DNA from: Ruminococcus sp. AM22-13
GTDB lineage: Bacteria > Bacillota > Clostridia > Lachnospirales > Lachnospiraceae
DNA: 64,000 bases
Direction: 5' to 3'
Assembly (NCBI RefSeq): GCF_003471165.1
Contig: NZ_QRIL01000009.1
Coordinates: 1 to 64,000 of the forward strand
A program made the translations under genes and the position numbers. The notes beneath the pieces were generated by a model. That model saw only the letters and a program-made list of their open reading frames with translations. It was not told the origin of the DNA and searched no databases. Positions 18,609 through 26,195 of the stretch are shown here, piece after piece; the first letter of the stretch is position 1, and each line of letters opens with the position of its first letter.

Positions 18609-18811
18609 TGGAAATCTGACATTTTTAATCCTGCTGCATCAACAACTTTCTCAGCACTACATCCAGCATGGCAACTAATCAATGCTCGATCATTACCATC
18701 CGTAAGTGTTAAACTAGCCTTTGTATCTACATGTGCCGGACAAATGCATTGCGCCTTGCCTGTCCCGCGTTTCATAACTTGAAAGTGTGATAAAATCCTT
18801 TCAAAAGTCAA
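18593..18811 (-). pseudogene. Primase-like zinc-finger protein, truncated
   Basis: The N-terminal 65 or so residues of a CHC2-type primase/helicase protein: MTFERILSHFQVMKRGTGK, then zinc ligands in CICPAHVDTKASL and ISCHAGCSAEKVVDAAGL. After MSDF the frame enters hydrolase DNA and stops within five codons. Full proteins of this type have Toprim and helicase domains after the zinc finger. It belongs to the control/replication module next to the XRE repressor. Truncation matches the deletion that removed the start of the hydrolase gene. Confidence 0.8.
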
Positions 18812-19101
18812 TTCTTATCACCTTCCAAAAGTTCTCTTGCACTCTCCAACGCCCGCAATGTATTCTCTCCTCGATTCTCAAGTGTACGAATAAACTTTCG
18901 GATTTCCATTATGTCTCCTGCTGCCGGAAGATAGTAGCCTCCTGGACTCGTCGCACTCGATAAGATTACTTTTCCTGATCTGCGCTCCATCTCAATCTGC
19001 TTTTGCAACATTCGAACACTGGAAAAGTGACATTTCACAGTAAGGTACTCCGGTGTCAGCGCATTTTCTTTGCCCGGCAGCAGGTTTTCATATACTCTCA
19101 T
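18808..19101 (-). CDS. Conserved hypothetical element protein
   Basis: A 97-residue protein, MRVYENLLPGKENALTPEYLTV at the start, then a charged middle with RSGKVILSSATSPGGYYLPAA and a C-terminal helix with RALESARELLEGDKN. I do not recognise a domain. It overlaps the start of the primase fragment by four bases (ATGA-type), so the two are translationally coupled, and follows the small DNA-binding gene by 12 bases. This three-gene run is common in Firmicute integrative elements. Confidence 0.7.
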   Translation of the reverse strand: MRVYENLLPGKENALTPEYLTVKCHFSSVRMLQKQIEMERRSGKVILSSATSPGGYYLPAAGDIMEIRKFIRTLENRGENTLRALESARELLEGDKN

Positions 19102-19113
19102 AGAATCGCCACC

Positions 19114-19311
19114 TTACTCTGAAATCTCATCCAGATACTTTCTGATTTTTGCTACATTCCATAAAACACGTCTTCCAACATAAATCTTAGCGCCTGCCGC
19201 TGTGCCAATTTCTGTTGCTGTTTTAATCCCTGCATGCATCAACGCTTGAAGCCCAGCAGTATCCACTGTTAAATCATTGAATGATGCATTATTTTCGTTT
19301 GTTTTTCTCAT
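19114..19311 (-). CDS. Small helix-turn-helix/excisionase-like DNA-binding protein
   Basis: About 65 residues from ATG 19311 (MRKTNENNASF), with GAGGTG at proper spacing; the upstream GTG at 19320 lacks one. LTVDTAGLQALMHAGIKTATEIGTAAGAKIYVGRRVLWNVAKIRKYL fits the winged-helix pattern of excisionase-like proteins that share a 'GRRVLW-(x)-KI-(x)-YL' ending. It is the first gene of the leftward unit that diverges from the XRE repressor. A role in excision or in regulation of the element is likely but unproven. Confidence 0.7.
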   Translation of the reverse strand: MRKTNENNASFNDLTVDTAGLQALMHAGIKTATEIGTAAGAKIYVGRRVLWNVAKIRKYLDEISE

Positions 19312-19366
19312 AAATTTCACCTCTAATTCATTTTATCTAATTAACTATTTGCTATTTACAAGTATA

Positions 19367-19395
19367 ATTGTATCTGATATGATATAGGTAAACAA
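19367..19395 (-). promoter_or_regulatory. Leftward promoter overlapped by the repressor operator
   Basis: On the minus strand TTGTTT (19390-19395) and TACAAT (19367-19372) are 17 bases apart. The -35 hexamer lies inside the palindrome at 19385-19402, so repressor binding there would block the small DNA-binding gene unit. Confidence 0.6.
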
Positions 19396-19402
19396 TTACC
19401 TA
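19385..19402. promoter_or_regulatory. Palindromic operator, probable XRE repressor site
   Basis: TAGGTAA (19385-19391) and TTACCTA (19396-19402) are perfect inverted arms around ACAA. It lies between the divergent XRE gene and the leftward operon, 30 bases from the repressor start. This is the expected place for an autoregulatory operator. Confidence 0.65.
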
Positions 19403-19431
19403 TTTACTACTCATTATTGGAGGAATATTGA

Positions 19432-20142
19432 ATGAAAATAAGTAATAATATACCTATAATTGAGCATAAAGATGTAATAAACACATTTACTAAAAATCTG
19501 AAAAAGAAACGTAAAGAAAAAGGATTTACACAAAGACAGTTGGCAGATATACTTGATGTAACACTTAAAACATACAGATCTTGGGAAAAAAATACCTTAC
19601 CCAAAACATTAGAACTAATTAACTTATCAACAATTCTCGACTGTGATGTAGACTTTTTATTGGGTAGACTACAATCTGATACTCATTTTCAGGCATATAT
19701 AGATAAAACTTATGCGCTCTCTCCTGATGCTTTTCAAAAATTAAGCATATTAAATATGTATCAAATTAGAAAAGAAAATTCCACATATAGAGAAATTGCC
19801 ACTGACTGGAATATAATATTGGATTACCTTATAACAACTGAAAACGGTAATTTACTATTAGATCAAATCAGACAATATGCAACCTCTTGTAATACTAATA
19901 TTTCAAATAGTTATTGTTATCATGCACTCCTTACTGGTAAAGAAAAACATGGGTGTAATACAATCAAAGATTTAAATTCTTTATCTGCGATTCTTAAATC
20001 TCTCGATGAATTGCAAATATATATGTCTAATCTCAATGTAGAAAAATATCGAGCTAAATTTTACGATTTAAAAGCAACATTCCTTGAAACAGAGAATATT
20101 CCAAACAAAAAAGTACCCAATACCTCTCCTGATTCCCCTTAA
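19432..20142 (+). CDS. XRE-family transcriptional regulator
   Basis: A 236-residue protein with an N-terminal XRE/Cro helix-turn-helix at about residues 20-72 (LKKKRKEKGFTQRQLADILDVTLKTYRSWEKNT). It has a longer helical C-terminal part without a domain I know. Ribosome site GGAGG is seven bases before ATG. It is divergent from the small DNA-binding gene and primase module, the usual layout of an element repressor. DNA here is markedly more AT-rich than the ICE genes to the left, consistent with separate origin. Confidence 0.85.
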   Translation: MKISNNIPIIEHKDVINTFTKNLKKKRKEKGFTQRQLADILDVTLKTYRSWEKNTLPKTLELINLSTILDCDVDFLLGRLQSDTHFQAYIDKTYALSPDAFQKLSILNMYQIRKENSTYREIATDWNIILDYLITTENGNLLLDQIRQYATSCNTNISNSYCYHALLTGKEKHGCNTIKDLNSLSAILKSLDELQIYMSNLNVEKYRAKFYDLKATFLETENIPNKKVPNTSPDSP

Positions 20143-20289
20143 GTAGATCCGGTTATTTACCTTGTCTGCTTAAGAGGCATCAAGCCATAGGCATTGAGTG
20201 CTTTATTGTGTGTTCGATATTCTGTTTTGTGTTGAAAAGCAACACCCCAAATACCTTTCGAGTTACTTTTCGTTGCAACTTTACATTTA
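20143..20289. other. Gap at the supposed right edge of the ICE remnant
   Basis: This stretch between the XRE and HEPN genes holds no gene or clear repeat. It may contain the border between the conjugative-element remnant and the defence island, but no direct repeat marks it. Confidence 0.3.
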
Positions 20290-20931
20290 TCAGTAAGTAT
20301 TATTCCACGGCTTTTTGTGAATTATTTTAGGCAATTCTTTATACAGTGTCAATTCAATTTCTTTTACTGCATTGCTAATCGTATCTATATATTCAATCAG
20401 CTTAACTTCTTTTATATAACTACTGCCATAAACTTTATGTGCTATACTGCCTCTTTCAGTAATCACATCATCAATTCCACTGAATGGAAAAGCATTACAA
20501 TCAAATATATTATTTAATCCTAAATATTTTGATATATACCTTGTTATGTTACACATTTTAGGGGTATTTAATCTGTCCATTTCATTATTTACCAAATTGA
20601 TATAATACTCTTTCCAGTTGTCTGCCCAAGTTATACACTCAAGTTCATTTTTACTCTCTTTTATGCTTTTCGCAATAGTTTTCTTAACCTGCTTAGGCAA
20701 ATCCCCCGGATGATTCAAAGACTTGGTTACTATAGAGCAACTTTCTTTTAAAACTTCTTCAAAATAAACTTCAAAAGTTGAACACAAAAACATTATTGCT
20801 GCTCTTGTAAAATGATCTAAGTTTCGTTTACCTCTTCTGCGATCTTTATGAAGAGCTTCTTCATAGGCTTCTTTGAATTTCTCAACTTGAACACTATTTT
20901 TTTGAAACCTCATATAGGCTTTTGATGGCAT
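20290..20931 (-). CDS. HEPN-domain protein (RiboL-PSP-like)
   Basis: A 213-residue protein resembling HEPN proteins of the RiboL-PSP group. The N-terminal helix bears FTRAAIMFLCSTFEVYFEEVL, and the C-terminal half carries the Rx4-6H motif as RGSIAH (residues about 165-170) after DDVITERG. HEPN domains with this motif are usually metal-independent ribonucleases, often in defence or abortive infection. The start at 20931 has GGGGGAG upstream. It stands alone, convergent with the XRE gene, and opens the defence island. Ribonuclease activity is inferred. Confidence 0.75.
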   Translation of the reverse strand: MPSKAYMRFQKNSVQVEKFKEAYEEALHKDRRRGKRNLDHFTRAAIMFLCSTFEVYFEEVLKESCSIVTKSLNHPGDLPKQVKKTIAKSIKESKNELECITWADNWKEYYINLVNNEMDRLNTPKMCNITRYISKYLGLNNIFDCNAFPFSGIDDVITERGSIAHKVYGSSYIKEVKLIEYIDTISNAVKEIELTLYKELPKIIHKKPWNNTY

Positions 20932-21040
20932 GATTGTCTCCCCCTACGTATACAATTTCTTTTATCATATCGCTAATTATGTAGCAGTACAACAATTACA
21001 ATTCGACATTTTTCGACAAATCAAAGCCGCTCCTTCACCA

Positions 21041-21075
21041 AAAAAGGGACGGAACCTGTTACAGCTCCAGCCCTT
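21041..21075 (-). terminator. Probable terminator of the MNT-HEPN operon
   Basis: On the minus strand GGGCTGGAGC and GGTTCCGTCCC form an imperfect hairpin followed by a T run (21041-21046). It lies just past the third gene's stop at 21087. Confidence 0.55.
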
Positions 21076-21086
21076 CTCTTTAATCT

Positions 21087-21362
21087 TTAATCAATCCGAA
21101 TCTCCTCTATCGGTACAAGGAATTCATCTACATCATAATATAAGTTCTGAAGAATCGGAACCAGATCAATATATTCCTCTATTTCATCCATATTCTTATA
21201 CTTTGCTATTACAACCAGATAACCTTTATCCCATTCTTTTACTTTTGTATATCTTTCCAGTTTTGATGATGTCGCAAAACGGATAACCTAATCTTTAAAA
21301 ATGAATATCGTATACTGGCTATCGCTTTTTAATATGGCACAGTTATCTGCTGCCTTTTTCAT
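21087..21362 (-). pseudogene. Third gene of the MNT-HEPN operon, with an in-frame TAG
   Basis: The ATG at 21362 directly follows the HEPN stop codon and shares its GTGGAG ribosome site. The frame reads MKKAADNCAILKSDSQYTIF, meets TAG at about 21288-21290 after 24 codons, then continues open for 66 codons: RFATSSKLERYTKVKEWDK, a conserved-looking middle and the end VDEFLVPIEEIRID. The downstream part has clear protein-like composition and no other start, so I read this as one roughly 90-residue gene with a nonsense mutation. I do not know the family. Position suggests it was cotranslated with the HEPN toxin. Confidence 0.6.
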
Positions 21363-21803
21363 CTACTCCACACCTTTTGATACTTTTTCCTTCTCCCATC
21401 TTGCCTGTACATATTCTTCTACACGTGATACCAACTCTTTTGCTGTCTGGATCTGTTCCTCAGCCTCTTCTCTTGTCGCTATATAGAAATCATCATAATC
21501 ACTGGCATGACGGATTTCTTCTGATTCAACAATTTTCTTTCCAAGCTTTCTCGGAAAAATCTCCGTTTTTACATAATTCTTATTGAAATTCGCCAGAGCA
21601 TCTTTATGTCTTTTATACGCATTACCATCCAGCGCATGCACAGCTGATATTGCATGGTAAATCCCATAATATGCCCGGTTATTTGCTCCACGGAATTCTT
21701 TAGCCGCCAAAAGGATTTCAGCTGCCTTGATATCACTTTTAGAGGTTTCAATACGATACAGTACCAAATCTTTCTGGGTTCCCTTTTCATTAGGCTGCAT
21801 CAA
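21363..21803 (-). CDS. HEPN-domain protein, toxin-like partner of MNT
   Basis: A 146-residue HEPN protein: SKSDIKAAEILLAAKEFRGANNRAYYGIYHAISAVHAL carries Arg-x6-His, followed by a second conserved part ESEEIRHASDYDDFYIA. In MNT-HEPN toxin-antitoxin systems the HEPN partner is an RNase toxin and the nucleotidyltransferase the antitoxin. The start at 21803 overlaps the MNT gene by 14 bases, showing translational coupling. The stop abuts the third gene. Identity by motif and context is good; toxicity untested. Confidence 0.85.
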   Translation of the reverse strand: MMQPNEKGTQKDLVLYRIETSKSDIKAAEILLAAKEFRGANNRAYYGIYHAISAVHALDGNAYKRHKDALANFNKNYVKTEIFPRKLGKKIVESEEIRHASDYDDFYIATREEAEEQIQTAKELVSRVEEYVQARWEKEKVSKGVE

Positions 21804-22131
21804 ACAGTTTCACCCCTTCCTTCTTTACATTCGCATAAAATGGGTATACATCAACCCAGTTCTGGAAATGCTGTTGGCTTTTTGCTATCGGTTTAATATC
21901 AAGGTCATGATCCATATTGAAATCAAAAGTTTCTCCTGACAATTCATGGCGATACTGTTTAATATCTATGTCTGACAAGTCCAGGAGAATCATTATATCT
22001 ATATCAGAATCTGCCTTATAATCTCCCCTTGCATAGGATCCATATAAAATTACTGTCTTTAAATGACTTCCATATATCTTCCGTAATATTTCGGTATACT
22101 GATCCAACAATATTTTTATTGTTACCGGCAT
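21790..22131 (-). CDS. Nucleotidyltransferase (MNT) antitoxin-like protein
   Basis: A 113-residue minimal nucleotidyltransferase. The active-site signature is LYGSYARGDYKADSDIDIMI (GS-x10-DxD), at about residues 30-48, with the later Asp in DHDLDI. MNT antitoxins of this kind modify the HEPN toxin, in the studied cases by AMPylation of a tyrosine near its active site. The start at 22131 has AAGGAG. It is first in the operon, ahead of the HEPN gene. Confidence 0.87.
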   Translation of the reverse strand: MPVTIKILLDQYTEILRKIYGSHLKTVILYGSYARGDYKADSDIDIMILLDLSDIDIKQYRHELSGETFDFNMDHDLDIKPIAKSQQHFQNWVDVYPFYANVKKEGVKLFDAA

Positions 22132-22354
22132 AATGTTTTCTCCTTTCCTGCTTCGATACTTTTTTCTTTATTATAACCGAACCACCATATCTTTTCTACT
22201 GCTTTCTCACACTGTAAATTCATATTTTTTCCGCATTTGTCACAAGATTGTCACAGACTCCTGCCAATATGCCCGGAAAAGCGCGTATTTACGGCATTCT
22301 TTTAAAATTAATATCAAGCATTTTCTCTTGACAAGGGAATAATTTTTCTGTCTA

Positions 22355-22828
22355 TCATACTTTATCCCGAACCATCATCAAAGTATATCCTAATAGATTC
22401 TTTCCGTTCCACTGCTTAGGATTCATTCTTCTCGGATCATGCATAGATAAACCAATCCCCCAGATTCTATCTCTTACTGCACATTCAGCTAAAATTGCAT
22501 TTCCTGTGCTCTTTAACTTCTTTTTAAGATCATCGTTCTGAGAAAATTTTGCAAGCAGACCTTCATATACTGTAATCTGACGCACACCATTCCAGACATG
22601 ATCATCGTAATTAGATACTTCACGTCCCAATGCTTTAATAGCCGCAACATCCTCTGTCTCCAAAATCTGCTTTGCGATTAAATTGTCATGAAAGCATACT
22701 GCTTTACGATACATCATAAACTGCTCCATTGAAGAAAATTTCATTCCATCTACCATAAAATCAGAATGATACCAATTACTTAAGTAACCATTCTCTTCAT
22801 TCGAATTGTGAAAACAAATTACTTTCAT
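22355..22828 (-). CDS. NADAR-family protein (YbiA-like)
   Basis: A 157-residue NADAR-family protein. Diagnostic segments are GYLSNWYHSDF near residue 14, FSSMEQFMMYRKA near residue 31, RDRIWGIGLS near 118 and WNGKNLLGYTLMMVR near the end. NADAR proteins remove ADP-ribose, and in some systems act as antitoxins to DarT-type DNA ADP-ribosyltransferases; others clean up riboflavin intermediates. It lies 39 bases beyond the hsdR stop in the same orientation, so it may be cotranscribed with the restriction operon. No DarT partner is visible in the window. Confidence 0.85.
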   Translation of the reverse strand: MKVICFHNSNEENGYLSNWYHSDFMVDGMKFSSMEQFMMYRKAVCFHDNLIAKQILETEDVAAIKALGREVSNYDDHVWNGVRQITVYEGLLAKFSQNDDLKKKLKSTGNAILAECAVRDRIWGIGLSMHDPRRMNPKQWNGKNLLGYTLMMVRDKV

Positions 22829-22867
22829 TACATTTCCCCACTTTCTTTACTGCAAAACTATTCTTTA

Positions 22868-25800
22868 TTATTCGCCATAATGTGCCGGTGATTCCGCTAC
22901 CATGCCTAATTTCTGCTCAGGCTGCAAAGAATAGTTTATAATTTTCTTATTATCCTGGAAAACCTCTGTATTGTCTGTCCATAATTCGCACTGACTAATC
23001 ACCGTACTAATCGCAAACTCATACTTTTCCGGTGGATAATCATATTTCTTAAGCAATCGCTTAACCATTTTTCTCATAGTTGCTCTGGCCGTTTCCTTTT
23101 TCTGCCAGTCTATTGTACGATTTTTACGAAGCATCTCTGTCAATTCTTTTGTCAAAGCAATCAATTCATTATTTTTATAAAAGTCTTTAATATGTTCTGG
23201 CTTCGTTAAAGCATCATAAAACGCCAACTCTTCCTGCGATAGTCCCAATTTTTCTCCATTTTTATAGAGATTTGCAATTTCCTCTGCTGTTTTTAAAAGT
23301 TCCTTGATAACCTCTTCATTTGTAATAAGCCCGTTATAATAAGAATTCATTAAGTGCGCAATCTTCTCAGAAAATTTCTGTGACTGTACCACATTCGTTC
23401 TTTTATACAACGTTACCTGTTCTGCCATAAGTTTTTTCAAAATCTCTACCGCAATATTTTTTTCTTTCATTCGTGAGATTTCATCCAGAACTGCCGGATC
23501 AAATAAGCTGAATTTCTCACCGCCCATTTTACTGCTGTCAAATAAATTTATAACGCCTTCACTCTGAACTGCAGCTTTCAACAATTCGTTGATCTGCTTA
23601 TTTATTTCTGTAAGAGAAAGTGTTTTCCCGCCAGTACCGCCATACATAATTTTTGTCACAGTAGCTCGTACTGCTTCCATATACGCAGCTTCATGCCGTT
23701 CTTTTTCTGTCGTCATACTCGAACAAATAGAATGTGACTGTTTCAAAAGCATAGCTTCTTTCAAAAACAATTTTTTCCTATCTGGTACTTTCGCATCGAG
23801 AACAAAGTTAACACCACCGGTAATAACTTTTGCCATTGTAAGAGGCGAGCCGCCAATAAAACTGCTGAAATCAAATCCATACATTAAATCTTTACAAACC
23901 TGCAACTTTTCCTGAAATTTAGGATAAGCCATTTTGGCAATATCCATATCTCCGTATCTAGACTGATCACGTTTCGTATATTCTTTCATTGCTGATTTAA
24001 GAGCAGAAGCGATGCCAACATAGTCAACAATCAGACCGCCTTCCTTATCCTTAAAAACTCGATTGACCCGGGCAATCGCCTGCATCAGATTATATCCATG
24101 CATCGGTTTATACACATACATAGTAGAAAGAGAAGGAACGTCAAATCCTGTCAGCCACATATCTACAACAATTGCAATTTTCATAGGATCATCATTATCT
24201 TTAAATTTTCTTGCCAATTCTTCTTTATGAGCTTTTGTACCTATAATCGTTTTCCAATCCTCTGGATCGTTATTTTCTCCAGTCATAACAACGCCTACTT
24301 TTTCTTTCCACATAGGACGGATTTCCAGAATCCGGCGGTAGATTTTCATTGCAATTGCACGAGAATATGCCACTATCATAGCTTTTCCCGTCAAAAGATT
24401 TTCCCTGTATTTCTCGTAATGTTCCACAATGTCATCACAAAGTGACTCAATCGTAGAATCTGCGCCCAGAACACTCTCCATCTGTCCAAGCATCTTCTTA
24501 CTTTTCTCAATCGTTGCCGAATTAGACTGTTGTTCCAAAACATCATATGTAAAATCAATCAAAGCAAGTGTATTCTCGTCAAGCTTCAAATGAACTACCC
24601 TGCTCTCATAATAAACAGGTCGTGTAGCTCCATCTTCAACAGCCTGTGTCATATCATAAACATCGATATAATCCCCAAAAACTTCTCTGGTATTTCTGTC
24701 TTTCGCCGAAATTGGTGTTCCGGTAAATCCGATAAATGTAGCATTTGGCAATGCATCACGAATCACACGCGCATTCCCAATTACAGTACGTGCCTCCTTT
24801 TCGCCATCCTCATTCTCTGAAATAACAATCTTTTCCTCAAACCCATATTGGCCGCGATGTGCTTCATCTGCCATCACAACAATATTTCTACGTTCAGATA
24901 AAGGTTTCTCACCCCGTTCAAATTTAAACATTGTTGTAAAAATTATGCCATTTGCACTTCTACCATCCAAAAGAGTTTTCAGATGTTCTTTACTTTTCGC
25001 CTGAAGTGGTGTCTGCCTGAGGAAATCAGCGCATTGTGAAAATTGTGCATAAAGCTGATCATCCAAGTCAATACGATCTGTCATAACTACAATCGTCGGA
25101 CTATCTAACACCTCTTGCAATAAATGCGCATAAAACACCATTGATAACGATTTGCCAGAGCCCTGCGTATGCCAGAATACACCGCCTTTTCCATCAGTCA
25201 GTGTCGCTTTTTTAGCTCTTTCTATCGCTTTACGTACAGCAAAATACTGATGGTAGCCTGCCAGTATTTTAAACCTGTCAGTACTTGTTCCAGAAAATAA
25301 AATAAAATTTTTCAGAATGTCCAGCAAGCGTTTTTTCTGAAACATGCCCTCATAAAAAGTATCAAATTGAGCAAATTCTGTATTTTCATAATTGCCATCT
25401 TTCGTTTTCCATTCCATAAAACGATCCAGACCTGATGTAACAGTACCTGCCTTATTTGTAGATAAATCACTAATTACACAAATGGCATTATAGTAAAACA
25501 TAGAAGGAATGTCCTGCATATAATTGCGAATCTGATTATATGCGTTTTCTGCTCCGACCTCATCCTTCGCAGGACTTTTCAGTTCCATCAATACCAGCGG
25601 CAGACCATTAACAAACAAAATAATGTCTGGACGCCGATTATTTTCATTTTCAAGAAAAGTAAACTGATTCACTATATAAAATGAATTATTTTTCACTTTA
25701 TCCTTGTCATAATCAATCAAACGAACAATTGACGCCTGTTCTTCTCCCTTTACAAAATATTTGACAGTGATGCCATTCTGCAAATAGTCCATAAAAACAA

Positions 25801-26038
25801 TATTTTTCTGCAGGAGGCTTCCAATATCAAATGTTTTTAACTTAGATAGCGCCTCTTCAATCGCTTCCACAGGCAATCCTCGGTTGATACGCACCAAACT
25901 CTCCCGCAAAACAGAATCCAGAAAAGGACTGCTATAATCTCTCTCCAAATCTGGCGCATAAAGATGCTCATAACCCATATTCTCGAACAATTCTATAATC
26001 GCCTGTTCGTATGTATCTTCTGTAAATAAATTTGGCAT
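22868..26038 (-). CDS. hsdR: Type I restriction endonuclease, R subunit
   Basis: About 1056 residues. I choose ATG 26038, seven bases after GGAGG; a TTG at 26044 is too close to it. The N-terminal nuclease domain has the PD-(D/E)xK pattern (RRPDIILFVNGLPLVLMELKSP, where D, E and K are the catalytic residues). The helicase motor has HTQGSGKSLSMV (Walker A), VVMADEAHRGQYG (DEAH box), FIGFTGTPISAKDR and AIARVNRVFKDKEGGLIVDY (motif VI). The C-terminal helical domain is complete. It would cut unmodified DNA with HsdM and HsdS. It lies downstream of hsdS after a gap of about 150 bases holding a palindrome. Confidence 0.97.
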   Translation of the reverse strand: MPNLFTEDTYEQAIIELFENMGYEHLYAPDLERDYSSPFLDSVLRESLVRINRGLPVEAIEEALSKLKTFDIGSLLQKNIVFMDYLQNGITVKYFVKGEEQASIVRLIDYDKDKVKNNSFYIVNQFTFLENENNRRPDIILFVNGLPLVLMELKSPAKDEVGAENAYNQIRNYMQDIPSMFYYNAICVISDLSTNKAGTVTSGLDRFMEWKTKDGNYENTEFAQFDTFYEGMFQKKRLLDILKNFILFSGTSTDRFKILAGYHQYFAVRKAIERAKKATLTDGKGGVFWHTQGSGKSLSMVFYAHLLQEVLDSPTIVVMTDRIDLDDQLYAQFSQCADFLRQTPLQAKSKEHLKTLLDGRSANGIIFTTMFKFERGEKPLSERRNIVVMADEAHRGQYGFEEKIVISENEDGEKEARTVIGNARVIRDALPNATFIGFTGTPISAKDRNTREVFGDYIDVYDMTQAVEDGATRPVYYESRVVHLKLDENTLALIDFTYDVLEQQSNSATIEKSKKMLGQMESVLGADSTIESLCDDIVEHYEKYRENLLTGKAMIVAYSRAIAMKIYRRILEIRPMWKEKVGVVMTGENNDPEDWKTIIGTKAHKEELARKFKDNDDPMKIAIVVDMWLTGFDVPSLSTMYVYKPMHGYNLMQAIARVNRVFKDKEGGLIVDYVGIASALKSAMKEYTKRDQSRYGDMDIAKMAYPKFQEKLQVCKDLMYGFDFSSFIGGSPLTMAKVITGGVNFVLDAKVPDRKKLFLKEAMLLKQSHSICSSMTTEKERHEAAYMEAVRATVTKIMYGGTGGKTLSLTEINKQINELLKAAVQSEGVINLFDSSKMGGEKFSLFDPAVLDEISRMKEKNIAVEILKKLMAEQVTLYKRTNVVQSQKFSEKIAHLMNSYYNGLITNEEVIKELLKTAEEIANLYKNGEKLGLSQEELAFYDALTKPEHIKDFYKNNELIALTKELTEMLRKNRTIDWQKKETARATMRKMVKRLLKKYDYPPEKYEFAISTVISQCELWTDNTEVFQDNKKIINYSLQPEQKLGMVAESPAHYGE

Positions 26039-26094
26039 GTTCAAACCTCCTGTGAAATTAGTGGAAACAAGAATTTACTCGTTTTCTACAAGCC

Positions 26095-26166
26095 ATGCAA
26101 AACGAATGGTGATGCAAATGCGTCGAGCTTGCTCGTAAGCAGATGCAATCAGCATTCGTTTTATGC
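26095..26166. repeat. Palindrome in the hsdS-hsdR gap
   Basis: AAAACGAATG (26099-26108) and CATTCGTTTT (26153-26162) are inverted arms, with a second small dyad CGAGC-TT-GCTCG inside. No T run follows on either strand. It may be an attenuator, a processing site or a repeat insertion; the sequence alone cannot say. Confidence 0.5.
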
Positions 26167-26195
26167 GACACATATTGCGTGGTTAAGTTAGCAGC

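Larger units (their letters stand above)
104..20142. mobile_element. Decayed Tn1549-type integrative conjugative element
   Basis: Apart from the nested element, the remaining genes are those of Tn1549-like elements: NlpC/P60 hydrolase, DUF4315, DUF4366, topB, SNF2 helicase, and a control region with XRE repressor. The VirB4/VirD4-type transfer genes and relaxase are absent, and two gene fusions mark deletions at about 15285 and 18600. The outer borders are not defined: the left side runs out of the window and I see no attachment repeat near 20142. It cannot transfer by itself. Confidence 0.65.
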
